Shown here one piece after another: positions 54,948-62,821 of a stretch of DNA of 64,000 bases (its first letter is position 1; each line of letters begins with the position of its first letter). A program made the translations under genes and the position numbers. The notes beneath the pieces were generated by a model. It saw only the letters and a program-made list of their open reading frames with translations. It made no database searches and was not told the DNA's origin. Location: positions 1 through 64,000 of the forward strand of contig JASEIM010000004.1 in assembly GCA_030017655.1 (NCBI GenBank), read 5' to 3'. This DNA comes from Methanobacterium sp. GTDB lineage: Archaea > Methanobacteriota > Methanobacteria > Methanobacteriales > Methanobacteriaceae.

Positions 54948-55922
54948 TTAAACTTTACTGATTATCTCTTCATCGGTACATACATCCTCATTATACAGTG
55001 TATTCATAAGTTCCAGTGCAGCTGATTCTCCTTCTTTGTACTTTAAATCTCTAAATATTTCAAGGGATTTTTTAAATACTTCATAAATCTTATTTTTACT
55101 GCTTAAAATATAGTATACGGCTCCAATTAATAGAAGAGAAAATCCCTGACCTTTTTTATCATCTGTTTTTCTGGCAACCTTGAATGCTTCTTTAAATCTT
55201 TTCAATGCACTGTATTGCTTTTGTTCATTCATGAAATAATAACCTGTCACTAAAAATAAAGCCATTTCTTTGGGGCCATTTCCTTCATCACGAGCATCAT
55301 ATATTGATTTTTGTATGTAACCCGTTTCATATTCTTCTTTGGAAATTTCTTTGACTTTATATTTTTTTCGGATTAATTTCAATATTTTTTCAAGCTTTAA
55401 ATTAACTTTTTCATAATTAAGATGACATTCAACATAATTTTCTGGATTTGATGTTTGTTCGGAGGATTCAACTTCTTCAATTGAGTACTCTTCTGAAATT
55501 TCTGCATTTTCTTTACCAGCATTAGCGATTTCAATAGCTTCTTTAATATCCTCAACTTCTCTTATTTTTTCCAGTTCATCTGATTTCAAGGGAGATCTTA
55601 TTGATGCATACATTTGAAATGATTTTTTGTAATAATCTAAAGCTTTATCCATTTCTTTCATACTCAGATACACATCACCAATTAAATCGAAAACAAATGC
55701 CCTTCCTTCGGTATAATTCAATTTATAGTAGGTCCTTTGGGCTTGTTTAAGATATTTAATGGATTCATCATATTTTTCTTCATTAGAACACAGTATACCC
55801 ATATCTATCAGGATATCTGCCTCGTTTTCTTGATATTTTTTGAGCCTTTTCTTATAGTGTTGAAGAGATCCTTTTTGTTTCAGTTTATCTATTGATCCAA
55901 TGGACTGAAATATTTCCCACAT
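54948..55922 (-). CDS. TPR-like helical repeat protein
   Basis: 324 residues, mainly helical. At least three TPR-like repeats are seen near the start: EADILIDMGILCSNEEKYDE, SIKYLKQAQRTYYKLNYTEG and EMDKALDYYKKSFQMYASIR. A Glu-rich linker (about 130-165) precedes a second helical block with FKEAFKVARKTDDKKGQGFS and repeats near the C-terminus. It is probably a cytosolic scaffold or adaptor. No enzyme motif is visible, and the neighbours give no functional clue. Confidence 0.8.
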   Translation of the reverse strand: MWEIFQSIGSIDKLKQKGSLQHYKKRLKKYQENEADILIDMGILCSNEEKYDESIKYLKQAQRTYYKLNYTEGRAFVFDLIGDVYLSMKEMDKALDYYKKSFQMYASIRSPLKSDELEKIREVEDIKEAIEIANAGKENAEISEEYSIEEVESSEQTSNPENYVECHLNYEKVNLKLEKILKLIRKKYKVKEISKEEYETGYIQKSIYDARDEGNGPKEMALFLVTGYYFMNEQKQYSALKRFKEAFKVARKTDDKKGQGFSLLLIGAVYYILSSKNKIYEVFKKSLEIFRDLKYKEGESAALELMNTLYNEDVCTDEEIISKV

Positions 55923-56138
55923 TTTATGATCCTCGTATTAATTGTTAAACGCCTAACAAACTTTATTTTATTAAAAGTACTATTTTAATTATACGTATAA
56001 AAAAGAACTGAAAAATTATTTAATTGATTCTGTTTATATGTTCTTTAGATAAGTTAATATTAATATCATCCTTATTTATAACAAGGATAGTTTCGAATCC
56101 TTCTAAAAAAAACATTAAAAGATGTATTTGGTGAGTTG

Positions 56139-57134
56139 ATGCATAATATAACAGTCATACCTGGTGATGGCATTGGAAAAGAAGTTATGGGAGCAGCATT
56201 AAATGTTTTAGATTCATTGGATATTAATTTCAATTATACCAATGCCAACGCTGGAAATGAATGCTTTGAAAAAACTGGAACAACGATACCTGATAAAACC
56301 ATAAAAACGGCAAAAAAAGGCGATGCAACACTTTTTGGGGCTGTTACAACAGTTCCGGGTCAAAAAAGCGCTATTATTACCTTGAGAAAAAAACTTGATT
56401 TATATGTTAATATTCGTCCAGTTAAGTCATATCCTGGCGTAAAAAGTCTCTATAATGATCTTAACTTCATAATTTTGAGAGAAAATACAGAAGGGCTTTA
56501 TTCTGGCATTGAAGAAGAAATAGATGGTGGAGCTACAGCTTTAAGGGTAATTACAAGGAAGGCAAGTGAAAGAATCTGTAAATTCGCCTTCCAGTACGCA
56601 AAAAAAACAGGCAGGAGTAAAGTTACAGCAATTCATAAGGCTAATGTTTTGAAAAAAACTGATGGGTTGTTTAAAGACACTTTTTATAAAATAGCTGAAA
56701 ATTTCAGTGATATCGAGGCTGAAGACCGTTATGTAGATGCTGCTGCCATGTTTTTCGTTATAAAACCCCATATATTTGATGTAATTGTTACTACAAACCT
56801 TTTTGGCGATATACTTTCAGATGAAGGCGCAGGACTTGTGGGCGGATTGGGTTTAACTCCTTCTGCAAATATTGGAGAAAATCATGGTTTATTTGAACCA
56901 GTACATGGATCTGCACCAAATCTAGCGGGTAAAAATATTGCAAATCCTTCTGCAATGATATTGTCTACAGTAATGATGCTTAATTACCTCAGAGAATATG
57001 AAGCGGCGATAAACGTTGAAAATGCTTTAATTCAAGTTTTGAGGGAGGGAAAAGTAGTAACTCCGGATTTAGGGGGGACTGCTTCTACATTAGAAATGGC
57101 AGGTGAAGTTAGGAATAAATTAGAATGTAAATAA
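56139..57134 (+). CDS. leuB: 3-Isopropylmalate dehydrogenase-family enzyme
   Basis: About 331 residues of the beta-decarboxylating dehydrogenase family (LeuB, AksF, Icd). VIPGDGIGKEVM, LRKKLDLYVNIRPVKSYPG, the substrate loop ILRENTEGLYSGIEEE, AIHKANVLKKTDGLF with the catalytic Lys, NLFGDILSDEGAGLVGG and the NAD-binding GLFEPVHGSAPNLAGK are intact. The RENTEGLYSGIE loop is closer to archaeal LeuB than to the AksF homoisocitrate dehydrogenases of coenzyme B synthesis, which I recall as RENTEDLYVGRE, so LeuB is preferred but not certain. ATG at 56139 follows GGTGA by 4 nt. Confidence 0.85.
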   Translation: MHNITVIPGDGIGKEVMGAALNVLDSLDINFNYTNANAGNECFEKTGTTIPDKTIKTAKKGDATLFGAVTTVPGQKSAIITLRKKLDLYVNIRPVKSYPGVKSLYNDLNFIILRENTEGLYSGIEEEIDGGATALRVITRKASERICKFAFQYAKKTGRSKVTAIHKANVLKKTDGLFKDTFYKIAENFSDIEAEDRYVDAAAMFFVIKPHIFDVIVTTNLFGDILSDEGAGLVGGLGLTPSANIGENHGLFEPVHGSAPNLAGKNIANPSAMILSTVMMLNYLREYEAAINVENALIQVLREGKVVTPDLGGTASTLEMAGEVRNKLECK

Positions 57135-57541
57135 CAATAATTATTATTTTAAATTGATTAAAGGTGATGTTTTAATATATTATAATAATAGAATTAGGGG
57201 TATTTTAAAGTTATAATAAATTGTATATAATTTTTTGCTGTTTTTTGAGGATTTAGATGGTTGCTATATATTTTATAATTTAATTAATAAAATAATATAT
57301 GTCTTATATTAAAAACTTTAAATATGATTCTATAATAAATCATGATAGGGAGTTAGAAGCTACATAGTAAGTTTTATATTGTTACAAAAACATAATTCTA
57401 TAGAGTTAAGGGTGATATAAACTATGTTAACCTTTTTAAGTCATTTGGACTTAAAATTATTCAAACTAACATATCAAAACTGCCTTTAATGAGTTTTTAT
57501 AGCATTTTTAAAGATTTTTATGATAATGGAGGTGTTTTTTT
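57135..57541. other. AT-rich leader region of fbp
   Basis: About 400 AT-rich bases. A 22-codon frame at 57424-57489 follows GGTGAT by 8 nt and could be a leader peptide, but it lacks supporting evidence. TATA-like sequences occur near 57310-57335. GGAGG precedes the fbp ATG. Confidence 0.35.
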
Positions 57542-58639
57542 ATGAAAACTACAATTAGTGTAATTAAAGCAGACGTTGGAAGTGTTGCAGGACATGGATT
57601 AGCCCATCCAGCATTACTTGCAAAATGTGAAGAACTTCTTGGAAAGGCTAAGGAAGAGGAATTACTTATAGACTATCACGTAACTAACTGTGGTGACGAT
57701 ACAGAACTCATAATGACCCACAAACAGGGCGAAGAAAACGAAGAAATACACAACTTGGCATGGAACGCATTTTTAGAAGCAACAGCAGTGGCAAAAGAAC
57801 TGAAACTTTATGGTGCGGGCCAGGACCTTTTATCTGACACATTCTCAGGAAACATCAAAGGGATGGGGCCGGGAGTAGCTGAAATGGAATTTAAAGAAAG
57901 AGAAAGCGACCCAGTAGTTGTCTTCTGCTGTGATAAGACAGAACCTGGTGCATTTAACATGCCTCTGTTTAAAATGTTTGCAGACCCATTTACAACAGCA
58001 GGACTTGTAATTGACCCATCACTCCATGGTGGTTTTGAATTTGAAATATTCGATGTAATGGAACACAAAAAAGTAACAATGACCTGTCCCGACGAAATGT
58101 ACGATTTACTTGCACTTTTAGGTACAATAAGCAGATACGTCATAAAACGTATAAGAAGAAGAAGCGACAACGAAATAGCAGCAGCAGTAAGTACAGAAAG
58201 ACTAAACCTCATGGCAGGCAAATACGTTGGTAAAGACGACCCTGTAGCAATTGTAAGATCACAATCAGGATTCCCGGCAGCAGGGGAAGTAGTTGAGCCA
58301 TTCGCATTCCCACACCTGGTTGGTGGATGGATGAGAGGTTCACACAACGGTCCATTAATGCCTGTAGCACAGAAAAATGCATATCCAGTAAGATTTGATG
58401 GACCTCCACGAGTAATGGCTCTTGGATTCCAGATAGCTAATGGTGAATTAGTGGGACCTGCAGACATGTTCGATGACCCGGCATATGACAGATCAAGGGC
58501 TCTTGCATCAGATATCGCTGAATACATGAGAAGACATGGTCCATTTGAGCCCCACAGGCTTCCAGCTGATGAAATGGAATACACAACACTCCCTGGGGTC
58601 ATGGAAAAATTATCAGAAAGATTTGAGGATATTGAATAA
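57542..58639 (+). CDS. fbp: Bifunctional fructose-1,6-bisphosphate aldolase/phosphatase
   Basis: 365 residues of the archaeal FBP aldolase/phosphatase, which joins triose phosphates and removes the 1-phosphate in one enzyme, making gluconeogenesis one-way. The start MKTTISVIKADVGSVAGHG, the metal-rich GAGQDLLSDTFSGNIKGMGP, FCCDKTEPGAFNMPLFKMFA, PVRFDGPPRVMALGFQ and the late EYTTLPGVME (with the active-site Tyr) are all typical. GGAGG lies before the ATG. Codons are richer in C-ending forms than the neighbours, in line with high expression (visual impression). Monocistronic. Confidence 0.96.
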   Translation: MKTTISVIKADVGSVAGHGLAHPALLAKCEELLGKAKEEELLIDYHVTNCGDDTELIMTHKQGEENEEIHNLAWNAFLEATAVAKELKLYGAGQDLLSDTFSGNIKGMGPGVAEMEFKERESDPVVVFCCDKTEPGAFNMPLFKMFADPFTTAGLVIDPSLHGGFEFEIFDVMEHKKVTMTCPDEMYDLLALLGTISRYVIKRIRRRSDNEIAAAVSTERLNLMAGKYVGKDDPVAIVRSQSGFPAAGEVVEPFAFPHLVGGWMRGSHNGPLMPVAQKNAYPVRFDGPPRVMALGFQIANGELVGPADMFDDPAYDRSRALASDIAEYMRRHGPFEPHRLPADEMEYTTLPGVMEKLSERFEDIE

Positions 58640-58686
58640 TCCTCAAAAAAATTTAATTTTATTAATTTTATTTTCAATTAATAAAT

Positions 58687-59475
58687 TTATTCTAAAAACA
58701 ATTTAGAAGGATTTTCAACGCACATTTTATTTATATCTAATTTTTTAATTCCTTTATCAAGCATAGAATTTACAAACATTTTCATACCTTCTACAGGTAG
58801 TGGATTATGGGCTTGCCCGAAATCAGTTGCCATAATACATTTTTTTGGACTTAATTCTTTTATTGCATCTGCAATTACTTCTGGATCTAAATTATCATGC
58901 TTTTCCATACAGGCAACAAAGCAATGTTCTAAATAGGCATATCTGGACATTTCTTTTTGCTCTTCAATACTGGCACCAACAACACCTGTTAAAGGATGAT
59001 TAATTAATATCCTTTTAATTCCTGCACTATTTGCATAATCAAGCAATAAAAATATTTGAGCAGGCTTTAAATGGCCTGTAGCAAGGACTAAATCGTTTTC
59101 TGCAATTAAATTAAGAATTTTTTCAGTATTTTCAAAATTTATATCTATTTTAGGGGCAGAAAGTGTTGGAAACCATACTATTTTTCCTCCAAGTTCTGCT
59201 GTTACTTCAACTGCTTCGGGGTTTAGTCCGCCTATGCTTGAATTTAGACATATTCCACCAATCACTTTAAATCCACTTATATTTTCTGCAATTTTAGCCC
59301 TGCTTACAGTGGATTCAACATGAGATTTAAGGACAATTGCATGCATTCTCTCATTTTTTGCATCATGAGCAGCTTCAATATCATTTAAAATCCTTGGTTT
59401 GATATCTGGAGCAGTATGAAGATGTGTATCTATAAAATTTTTCAGCATATGGCTTTTATTTACCATGAAAATCAT
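58687..59475 (-). CDS. Amidohydrolase-like metal-dependent hydrolase (DUF6282-like)
   Basis: 262 residues with a metal-dependent TIM-barrel pattern. FIDTHLHTAPDIKPR carries the first HxH metal pair, AIVLKSHVE a further His, LATGHLK and LINHPLTG later His positions, and IMATDFGQAHNP the Asp ligand. This fits the amidohydrolase/PHP-like group annotated DUF6282; the substrate is unknown. The start may be the Met at residue 10 (MLKNFIDTHLH), since no SD is obvious at the first ATG. It lies 15 bases downstream of the fumarase beta gene and is probably cotranscribed. Confidence 0.75.
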   Translation of the reverse strand: MIFMVNKSHMLKNFIDTHLHTAPDIKPRILNDIEAAHDAKNERMHAIVLKSHVESTVSRAKIAENISGFKVIGGICLNSSIGGLNPEAVEVTAELGGKIVWFPTLSAPKIDINFENTEKILNLIAENDLVLATGHLKPAQIFLLLDYANSAGIKRILINHPLTGVVGASIEEQKEMSRYAYLEHCFVACMEKHDNLDPEVIADAIKELSPKKCIMATDFGQAHNPLPVEGMKMFVNSMLDKGIKKLDINKMCVENPSKLFLE

Positions 59476-59489
59476 TTAATAAATTCGAT

Positions 59490-60041
59490 TTAAGCATTAA
59501 TCTTCTTCTTAACTTCTTCATACAGATTATTGCCATGGGAATCCATTGCCACAACAAGAGGTCCAAAATCTTTAACTTCAAGCTCCCAGATGGCTTCAGG
59601 AACTCCTAAATCAATCCAGTTAACGCCTTTAACTTCTAAAATTGATTTAACATATAAAGCTGCACATCCCCCTACTGCAGCAAGATATACGGCATCATTT
59701 TCAATTAAAGCATCTTCAGTTCCTTTATCCATACCTCCTTTTCCAATTATGGCACTTACTCCTAGCTTCAGAACATCTGGTTCGTATGGATTCATCCTTG
59801 TACTTGTTGTGGGCCCTACAGCTATCATTTTGTAATCATTTTTTTCATTTGAATGCTGTATTATTGGCCCTGCATGAAAGATAACCGCCCCCTTAAGATC
59901 TACTGGCGAACCTTCATCTAAAATTCGTTGATGCGCTCTGTCCCTTGCGGTATAAATGGTACCTGAAATATATACGATGTCTCCGGAATTCAATTTTTTA
60001 ATGTCATCTTTTGAAATTGGGGTTTTAAGTTTTTTGTTCAT
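59490..60041 (-). CDS. Fumarate hydratase, class I beta subunit
   Basis: 183 residues equal to the C-terminal domain of class I Fe-S fumarases or the beta subunit of two-subunit tartrate/fumarate hydratases. SGTIYTARDRAHQRILDE, FHAGPIIQ, VGPTTSTRMNPYEPDVL, IGKGGMD and AAVGGCAALYVK (with the beta-subunit Gly-Gly-Cys) are conserved. The alpha subunit with the cluster cysteines must lie elsewhere. Together with malate dehydrogenase (52931) it serves the reductive arm from oxaloacetate to fumarate. The gene is followed by the metal hydrolase. Confidence 0.92.
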   Translation of the reverse strand: MNKKLKTPISKDDIKKLNSGDIVYISGTIYTARDRAHQRILDEGSPVDLKGAVIFHAGPIIQHSNEKNDYKMIAVGPTTSTRMNPYEPDVLKLGVSAIIGKGGMDKGTEDALIENDAVYLAAVGGCAALYVKSILEVKGVNWIDLGVPEAIWELEVKDFGPLVVAMDSHGNNLYEEVKKKINA

Positions 60042-60190
60042 AGATTCACCTTATCTTTAAATACTCAATTAAAACAATTTTTAGATTTTTTTTTTATTTA
60101 AGATGGTTTTATTCGATAATGTTAATTATTAGATAAGCATAATAGCTATTTATTATCTTATCGAAAACGACTATTTCAGAGGTTTAACTT

Positions 60191-62017
60191 ATGTCCAATG
60201 TAAATAAACTGGTGGGTCTTACCAAATACATCATGACCCTCCCATCAACGAGGGTATCACTTTTCAGCATGGTATTTTTAAGCTTTATAATAGGTTGTAT
60301 TGTATCTTTAATGGAACCAGCAGCAACAGATTCTATACTACGCAGTATTGTCTACGGCGGTTCTACAGGATTTTTAATATTCGGAATAACTTCTATAATG
60401 GGAGGGGGTCTAACTCAGCCACTAATAAATTCATTCAATGGTAGACACATGAAGATGAAACAATCAATGTTTCTAGCTTTTGTCTCTATGATGATTGTAG
60501 GCATAATTTATATATTGGGAAGTGTTGCAACCCTCTTTTCCTCTTACAATTATAATTATACCCTTGATTCTCTAATATTTGGTACAGTTATTATATTTGC
60601 ATTCAGAACTATTGTTTTATGGGGAACATCCAATATTAACCTTTTAAAGTCAATTGGGGTATCTGTAATTCAACCAGCGCTTATTCTTAGCATGCTAATG
60701 GTTATAGTATCTTTGACCAGTTTAACCACAAATATAGGTAATTTCAGTTTTATAGCCCTGCTCTTTAAAATATTAATAGCATCATTAATACTTATGTTCG
60801 CTATTTATTCTTTTGTAGCAGTTTTAGAGTCCCCTATGAGGAGAAACCTGGGGATAGGTGGCCTTGAACTTTTAAGCCTGGCAATAGCCCATATTACAGA
60901 GGGTTCTAAAGCAATGGAAGCATTATTTGATGATATGGGAGAACCGATAGACACATTAATTGGAATATTGAGCTTTAAAAATAAAAATGGTACTAAAGCT
61001 ATTTTTTTAACTCCATCCATCCATCCCGGGCCAATAGGAAATATTGGTGGAGGGAACATGCCCACAATTCTTGCAAATAAATTTGATACATTTACCATGG
61101 TCTCTCATGGACCTTCAACCCATGACTTTAATCCTGTATCTTCAAAAGAACTGGATAAAGTAGAAAAAATCATTAGAAACGCATTAAAAGACTTTAAATA
61201 CTCTAACAGCGCCAGTAAATTTTATAGGGTTCAGAATGGAGATGCAAAGATTGGATTTCAATCTTTTAATGATAATTTGTTAATGCTTGCCACATTTGCT
61301 CCGAGGGGATTCGATGATATGGATTTTGGTATTGGACTTGCACTTACAAACTTAGCTAAAGCAAACTGTGATGTAGAAAATGTCATGATTGTAGACTGCC
61401 ATAATTGTTTTAAAGAAGAGGGAAGGATTTTACCAGGAAATAAAGAAGTATTTGAACTTATGGGTGCAGTTGAAAAAATTAAAACACCCAAAAAGGAAAA
61501 TGGAATTAAGGTAGGTTGTGCCGGTGACCCGCTTGATAATCTGTCTAAAGAAGATGGTATTGGCCAAAGTGGAGTAAAAGTCATGGTTGTTGAGGTAGTG
61601 AGTCAAAAGACAGCATATATACTTCTGGATTCAAATAATATGGTTGATGGTTTCAGGGAAAAAATAATAGAAGAAGTTCAGAAGTTAAGCGTGGATTGTG
61701 CGGAAGTAATGACTTCAGATACCCATTTTGTAAATACACTTTCTGGAGGTCATAATCCTGTTGGAAGTAAAAAACGGGATGAACTAATAGATTCCATTGT
61801 CAGTTGCACAAAAAATGCTTTAAATGATCTAGAAGATGTTTCTGTTGCTGCTAAAGTATGTAATATTGAAGATCTAAAAACTATGGGTCCAACAACTGCA
61901 ACAGAACTTGTATCCACAATAAGCTCAATAATAGCAGTAAGCCGAATATTTGCACCGTTAATATTTTTACTGGCTATTATGTCAGTATTTATATGGCTCT
62001 TTTACTGGGCATTTTAA
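60191..62017 (+). CDS. DUF2070 membrane protein
   Basis: 608 residues of the archaeal DUF2070 family. The first about 230 residues form seven hydrophobic helices, the last about 20 (FAPLIFLLAIMSVFIWLFYW) are another helix, and the large middle part is soluble. Its hallmarks are FLTPSIHPGPIGNIGGGNMP, with a His-Pro-Gly motif, FATFAPRGFDDMDFG-like sequence, DCHNCFKEEGRI and SDTHFVNTLSGGHNPVG. The His- and Asp-rich motifs suggest a metal-dependent hydrolase site (inference). The function is not known. Upstream is an AT-rich spacer with GAGG near the start. Confidence 0.88.
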   Translation: MSNVNKLVGLTKYIMTLPSTRVSLFSMVFLSFIIGCIVSLMEPAATDSILRSIVYGGSTGFLIFGITSIMGGGLTQPLINSFNGRHMKMKQSMFLAFVSMMIVGIIYILGSVATLFSSYNYNYTLDSLIFGTVIIFAFRTIVLWGTSNINLLKSIGVSVIQPALILSMLMVIVSLTSLTTNIGNFSFIALLFKILIASLILMFAIYSFVAVLESPMRRNLGIGGLELLSLAIAHITEGSKAMEALFDDMGEPIDTLIGILSFKNKNGTKAIFLTPSIHPGPIGNIGGGNMPTILANKFDTFTMVSHGPSTHDFNPVSSKELDKVEKIIRNALKDFKYSNSASKFYRVQNGDAKIGFQSFNDNLLMLATFAPRGFDDMDFGIGLALTNLAKANCDVENVMIVDCHNCFKEEGRILPGNKEVFELMGAVEKIKTPKKENGIKVGCAGDPLDNLSKEDGIGQSGVKVMVVEVVSQKTAYILLDSNNMVDGFREKIIEEVQKLSVDCAEVMTSDTHFVNTLSGGHNPVGSKKRDELIDSIVSCTKNALNDLEDVSVAAKVCNIEDLKTMGPTTATELVSTISSIIAVSRIFAPLIFLLAIMSVFIWLFYWAF

Positions 62018-62055
62018 AAAGATTAAAAAGAATAAAATAAGTCAAAGGATTATAA

Positions 62056-62307
62056 TTACATGTTAAAGAATATTACCCATACCATAATCCACACGAAAAG
62101 GAAAGGAACTATACCGCTCCAAAGCCAGCCTTTTGCCCCTCCAACTTCTTCTCTACCAAATAACCTTTCTGAAAGCTGGCCGCTTACATAGAGAATAATA
62201 ACAGCTACTATGATTACAATTGTCTCATTGGTAAGTATAGAAGAAATGTAACCAGCAACAATACCGGTAGCTGCATGAATTGAAGTAACCTTACCATCTA
62301 CATCCAT
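62056..62307 (-). CDS. Small membrane protein, DUF5379/EMC6-like
   Basis: 83 residues with three hydrophobic helices: HAATGIVAGYISSIL, TIVIIVAVIILYVSGQL and WSGIVPFLFVWIMVWVIFF, with a short charged loop SERLFGREEVGGAKGW. The plan resembles the small archaeal membrane family annotated DUF5379, which has been compared with the EMC6 subunit of the ER membrane-protein complex. That link is recalled, not tested. GGAGG precedes the ATG. It is transcribed toward the DUF2070 gene. Confidence 0.7.
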   Translation of the reverse strand: MDVDGKVTSIHAATGIVAGYISSILTNETIVIIVAVIILYVSGQLSERLFGREEVGGAKGWLWSGIVPFLFVWIMVWVIFFNM

Positions 62308-62821
62308 ATTATTAACCTCCTTTTAATATAAATCTATTAAATACATGATATACGTTAATAAACTTATCCTATATTTATTATCATTAATTAACAAATATTA
62401 ATTGACTGAAACTTAAAAATTTAATTTATATAAGTATTTTTAATTAGAATCAGTTCTTTATATAACTTTGGTAAGTTTACTAATAAATGTTTTTAGGCAT
62501 GTGTTCCAAACTCATAGAAAACAGTATATCTCAATGTGATGTTGAACATACAACCCATGATATTATAGAATAATAAAACTTCTATTAAATACCAAATCAA
62601 ATTTTAGATGTAATAAGGTTGAAATGCTGTGCATTCGAGAAAATAACATTTTCGATGTTTACAAAACTTTCAGTTTTATAGCGGGAAAAATTAAAATTAA
62701 AATTTTTAGGTTGAAGGAACGAAGTTCATGAACCACAATAATAATAGAAAATTATTTGAGGTTGAAGAAAATCTATTGATTTTCTGAACATTAGAAAATC
62801 AAAGATTTTGAAGGTGTTATT
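62308..62821. other. Divergent spacer before rqcH with hairpin array
   Basis: About 510 bases. The first 300 are AT-rich, with TATA-like sequence near 62415-62435. The last 190 are hairpin array C, which runs up to the SD-like GAAGGTG, 7 nt before the rqcH ATG. Confidence 0.5.
62627..62810 (+). repeat. Intergenic small-hairpin array, copy C
   Basis: Stem-loops GAAAAT-AAC-ATTTTC (62639-62653), AAAACT-TTC-AGTTTT (62663-62677), AAAAATT/AATTTTT, GAAC-GAA-GTTC, AGAAAATC-TATT-GATTTTCT (62766-62785) and AAAATC-AAA-GATTTT (62795-62809). GGTTGAAG recurs several times between stems. The GATTTTCTGAACA segment is shared with arrays D and E, and GAGGTTGAAG with array A. Confidence 0.75.

Noticed and set aside
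57424..57489. 22-codon leader-like peptide before fbp
   Set aside because: An SD-like GGTGAT is present, but there is no attenuator-like structure or telling codon content; chance frames of this size are common.
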